Positions 4,601 to 5,794 of a DNA stretch of 5,794 bases are shown here, piece by piece. The position numbers were made by a program, and so were the translations under genes. Positions within the stretch are counted from its first letter, which is position 1. Each line of letters opens with the position of its first letter. Source of the DNA: Verrucomicrobiota bacterium (lineage in GTDB: Bacteria > Verrucomicrobiota > Verrucomicrobiia > Limisphaerales > UBA9464); the NCBI GenBank assembly GCA_026397675.1, contig JAPLUH010000178.1:1-5794 (forward strand). Reading direction: 5' to 3'. The notes beneath the pieces were generated by a model that ran no database searches, was not told the origin of the DNA, and worked only from the letters and a program-made list of their open reading frames with translations.

Positions 4601-5794
4601 TCAGCCGGTCGATTTGGGCAATGGGGTCAATCGGCCCTCACGGTCCACCAAGTAGTCGATACCTCGCCAGTGGACGGTGTTGCCAAAGATGGCAGCGACC
4701 CAGACGGCCACTCCGAGCAGGTCTTTGGCGGCGGCCATACCGAAGACAAACGAATCCCCCCGGCTCGGCCGCCCCGGCACGGCTGCGAGGTGTTGAGCCA
4801 GAAGTTGCGCTATGAGCGAGCGGGCGATGATCAGCCCCATGAAGAGTCCGAGCCACGGTCCGCGTTCTTTGGAGGACAGTGCCGGATGGAACCACACCAC
4901 GGCCGCCGCCAATGCGTTCCACAGGGTGCTATTGGCGAGAATGCTGGCGATGTAGGGACCGGGCCGGCACACGCGGATGGTGCGGTTCCAGCGTACCTGA
5001 TGGGTCCAGATGGTCTTCCAGCCAGTGGGGGCATCGAGGCACTCGACCACCACCGGAGTGAGTTCGATGCGACCCCCGGCCGCGACAATGCGGCGACCTA
5101 GTTGGAAATCATCGGCGAGGTAATCGGCCAACGCACGGAAACCGCCGATGCCTTCTAGCGCGGAGCGACGGAGAAGCATGGCGGCACCGAGGGCGAAATC
5201 CATCGGAGCCAGCATCCGCGACTGCAGCACCTGGCTCCAGAAGTCGGCATTCATGGCGGTGGCCTCCCATTCCATGGCGGTGTTGGAGGGATTGGCCAAC
5301 CGATAGAAACTGTGGACCAAGGTCACGCCATGGTCTTGGAGCGGCAACACCATCTGGGACAGAAGGTCCGAAGGGGCTAGCACGTCGGCATCACTCACCA
5401 ACACCAGCTCGTGGGTGATCAGTCCCTCGGCCTGCGCTAATTTGGAAACCTTGGCATTGGCACCCACCTGCTCCGGGAAAATCAGCAACCGGGCGTCGCG
5501 GTGGGGATGCGCTGCGATGAGGCGTTGCACCAGCGGAACCACGGGATCGTTCGCGTCGGTCACCATGAAGAGGAACTGCAGGGGGCCGGCATAGTCCTGG
5601 TCTAGCCAACTCGTCAGGCAACGTTCTGAGTGCTCCGCATCGCAGCCTTTGAGAGGCTTGAGGAGGGAGATGCCCGGAGACACTCCAGGATTGGGGCTTC
5701 GCCGATGCAGTGGGAAACGCTGCGCCGCGATGAACTGCCAGGTGACGATGCCAAAGCTCAGAACGGCCAAAGCCGATGGGATTCCAATGGTCAG
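4601..5794 (-). CDS. HpnI-like / ceramide-glucosyltransferase-like membrane glycosyltransferase, 5' end cut by the window
   Basis: Family 2/21-type glycosyltransferase that moves a sugar from a nucleotide donor to a lipid at the cytoplasmic membrane face. The frame is open to the right edge; the first start-like codon inside is TTG at 5770 (389 residues to the stop), but it falls within the N-terminal membrane helix, so the true start is probably beyond the window. Numbered from 5770: helix to about 17; LLKPLKGCD 36-44; TDANDP 71-76 (first Asp motif); NAKVSKL 105-111; SDADV 126-130 (second); GGFRALADYLADDFQLG 209-225 (acceptor-side Asp at 220-221); QVRW 258-261, the (Q/R)xxRW motif of processive and GT21 enzymes. 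Hydrophobic segments follow at about 272-294, 305-330 and 342-363, then NTVHWRGIDYLVDREGRL near the end. HpnI, which adds N-acetylglucosamine to bacteriohopanetetrol, is the closest bacterial family I recall; ceramide glucosyltransferase is the alternative. No hopanoid genes are visible, so no symbol is given. The gene is convergent with the rhomboid gene. Confidence 0.88.
   Translation of the reverse strand: MTIGIPSALAVLSFGIVTWQFIAAQRFPLHRRSPNPGVSPGISLLKPLKGCDAEHSERCLTSWLDQDYAGPLQFLFMVTDANDPVVPLVQRLIAAHPHRDARLLIFPEQVGANAKVSKLAQAEGLITHELVLVSDADVLAPSDLLSQMVLPLQDHGVTLVHSFYRLANPSNTAMEWEATAMNADFWSQVLQSRMLAPMDFALGAAMLLRRSALEGIGGFRALADYLADDFQLGRRIVAAGGRIELTPVVVECLDAPTGWKTIWTHQVRWNRTIRVCRPGPYIASILANSTLWNALAAAVVWFHPALSSKERGPWLGLFMGLIIARSLIAQLLAQHLAAVPGRPSRGDSFVFGMAAAKDLLGVAVWVAAIFGNTVHWRGIDYLVDREGRLTPLPKSTG

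Noticed and set aside
1..5794. A previously undescribed defence or mobile system
   Set aside because: No nuclease, transposase, integrase, toxin-antitoxin or reverse transcriptase motif was found; the genes look like ordinary envelope and metabolic genes.

Overview
The window looks like chromosomal DNA of a GC-rich Gram-negative bacterium, most plausibly a member of the Verrucomicrobiota (perhaps the Pedosphaera/Limisphaerales side). This rests on recalled family resemblance and not on a search: a secreted formylglycine-type sulfatase, a metallo-beta-lactamase-fold protein with a degenerate helix-turn-helix N-terminus, a secreted protein with no recognisable domain, a rhomboid protease and an HpnI/ceramide-glucosyltransferase-like enzyme.

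Layout. Bases 1-310 are a tandem repeat: two full units of 144 and 143 bases and a truncated third, entering from the left edge. No credible gene lies there. A long near-perfect palindrome (346-384) followed by a T-run sits between the repeat and the first gene. Four genes then run on the + strand: sulfatase (474-1937), HTH/MBL-fold hydrolase (2033-2857), small secreted protein (2854-3399, overlapping its predecessor by an ATGA) and rhomboid protease (3562-4575). A glycosyltransferase lies convergently on the - strand (4601 to the right edge). It has no convincing start codon inside the window, so it is probably cut by the window end.

Working together. The hydrolase and the small secreted protein are the only pair with direct evidence of coupling (4-base overlap). 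The sulfatase and the small protein carry export signals; the rhomboid and the glycosyltransferase are membrane proteins. The set therefore leans toward envelope and periplasm functions, but no shared pathway can be shown. The sulfatase would be a periplasmic catabolic enzyme for sulfated glycans or other sulfate esters, and the glycosyltransferase would glycosylate a lipid such as a hopanoid or ceramide.

I see no clear new multi-gene system, CRISPR array, transposase, tRNA or rRNA. The most interesting material is non-coding: the tandem repeat with a conserved hairpin, the long palindrome before the sulfatase, and a possible decayed piece of the same repeat in an insertion that splits the N-terminal domain of the rhomboid protein.
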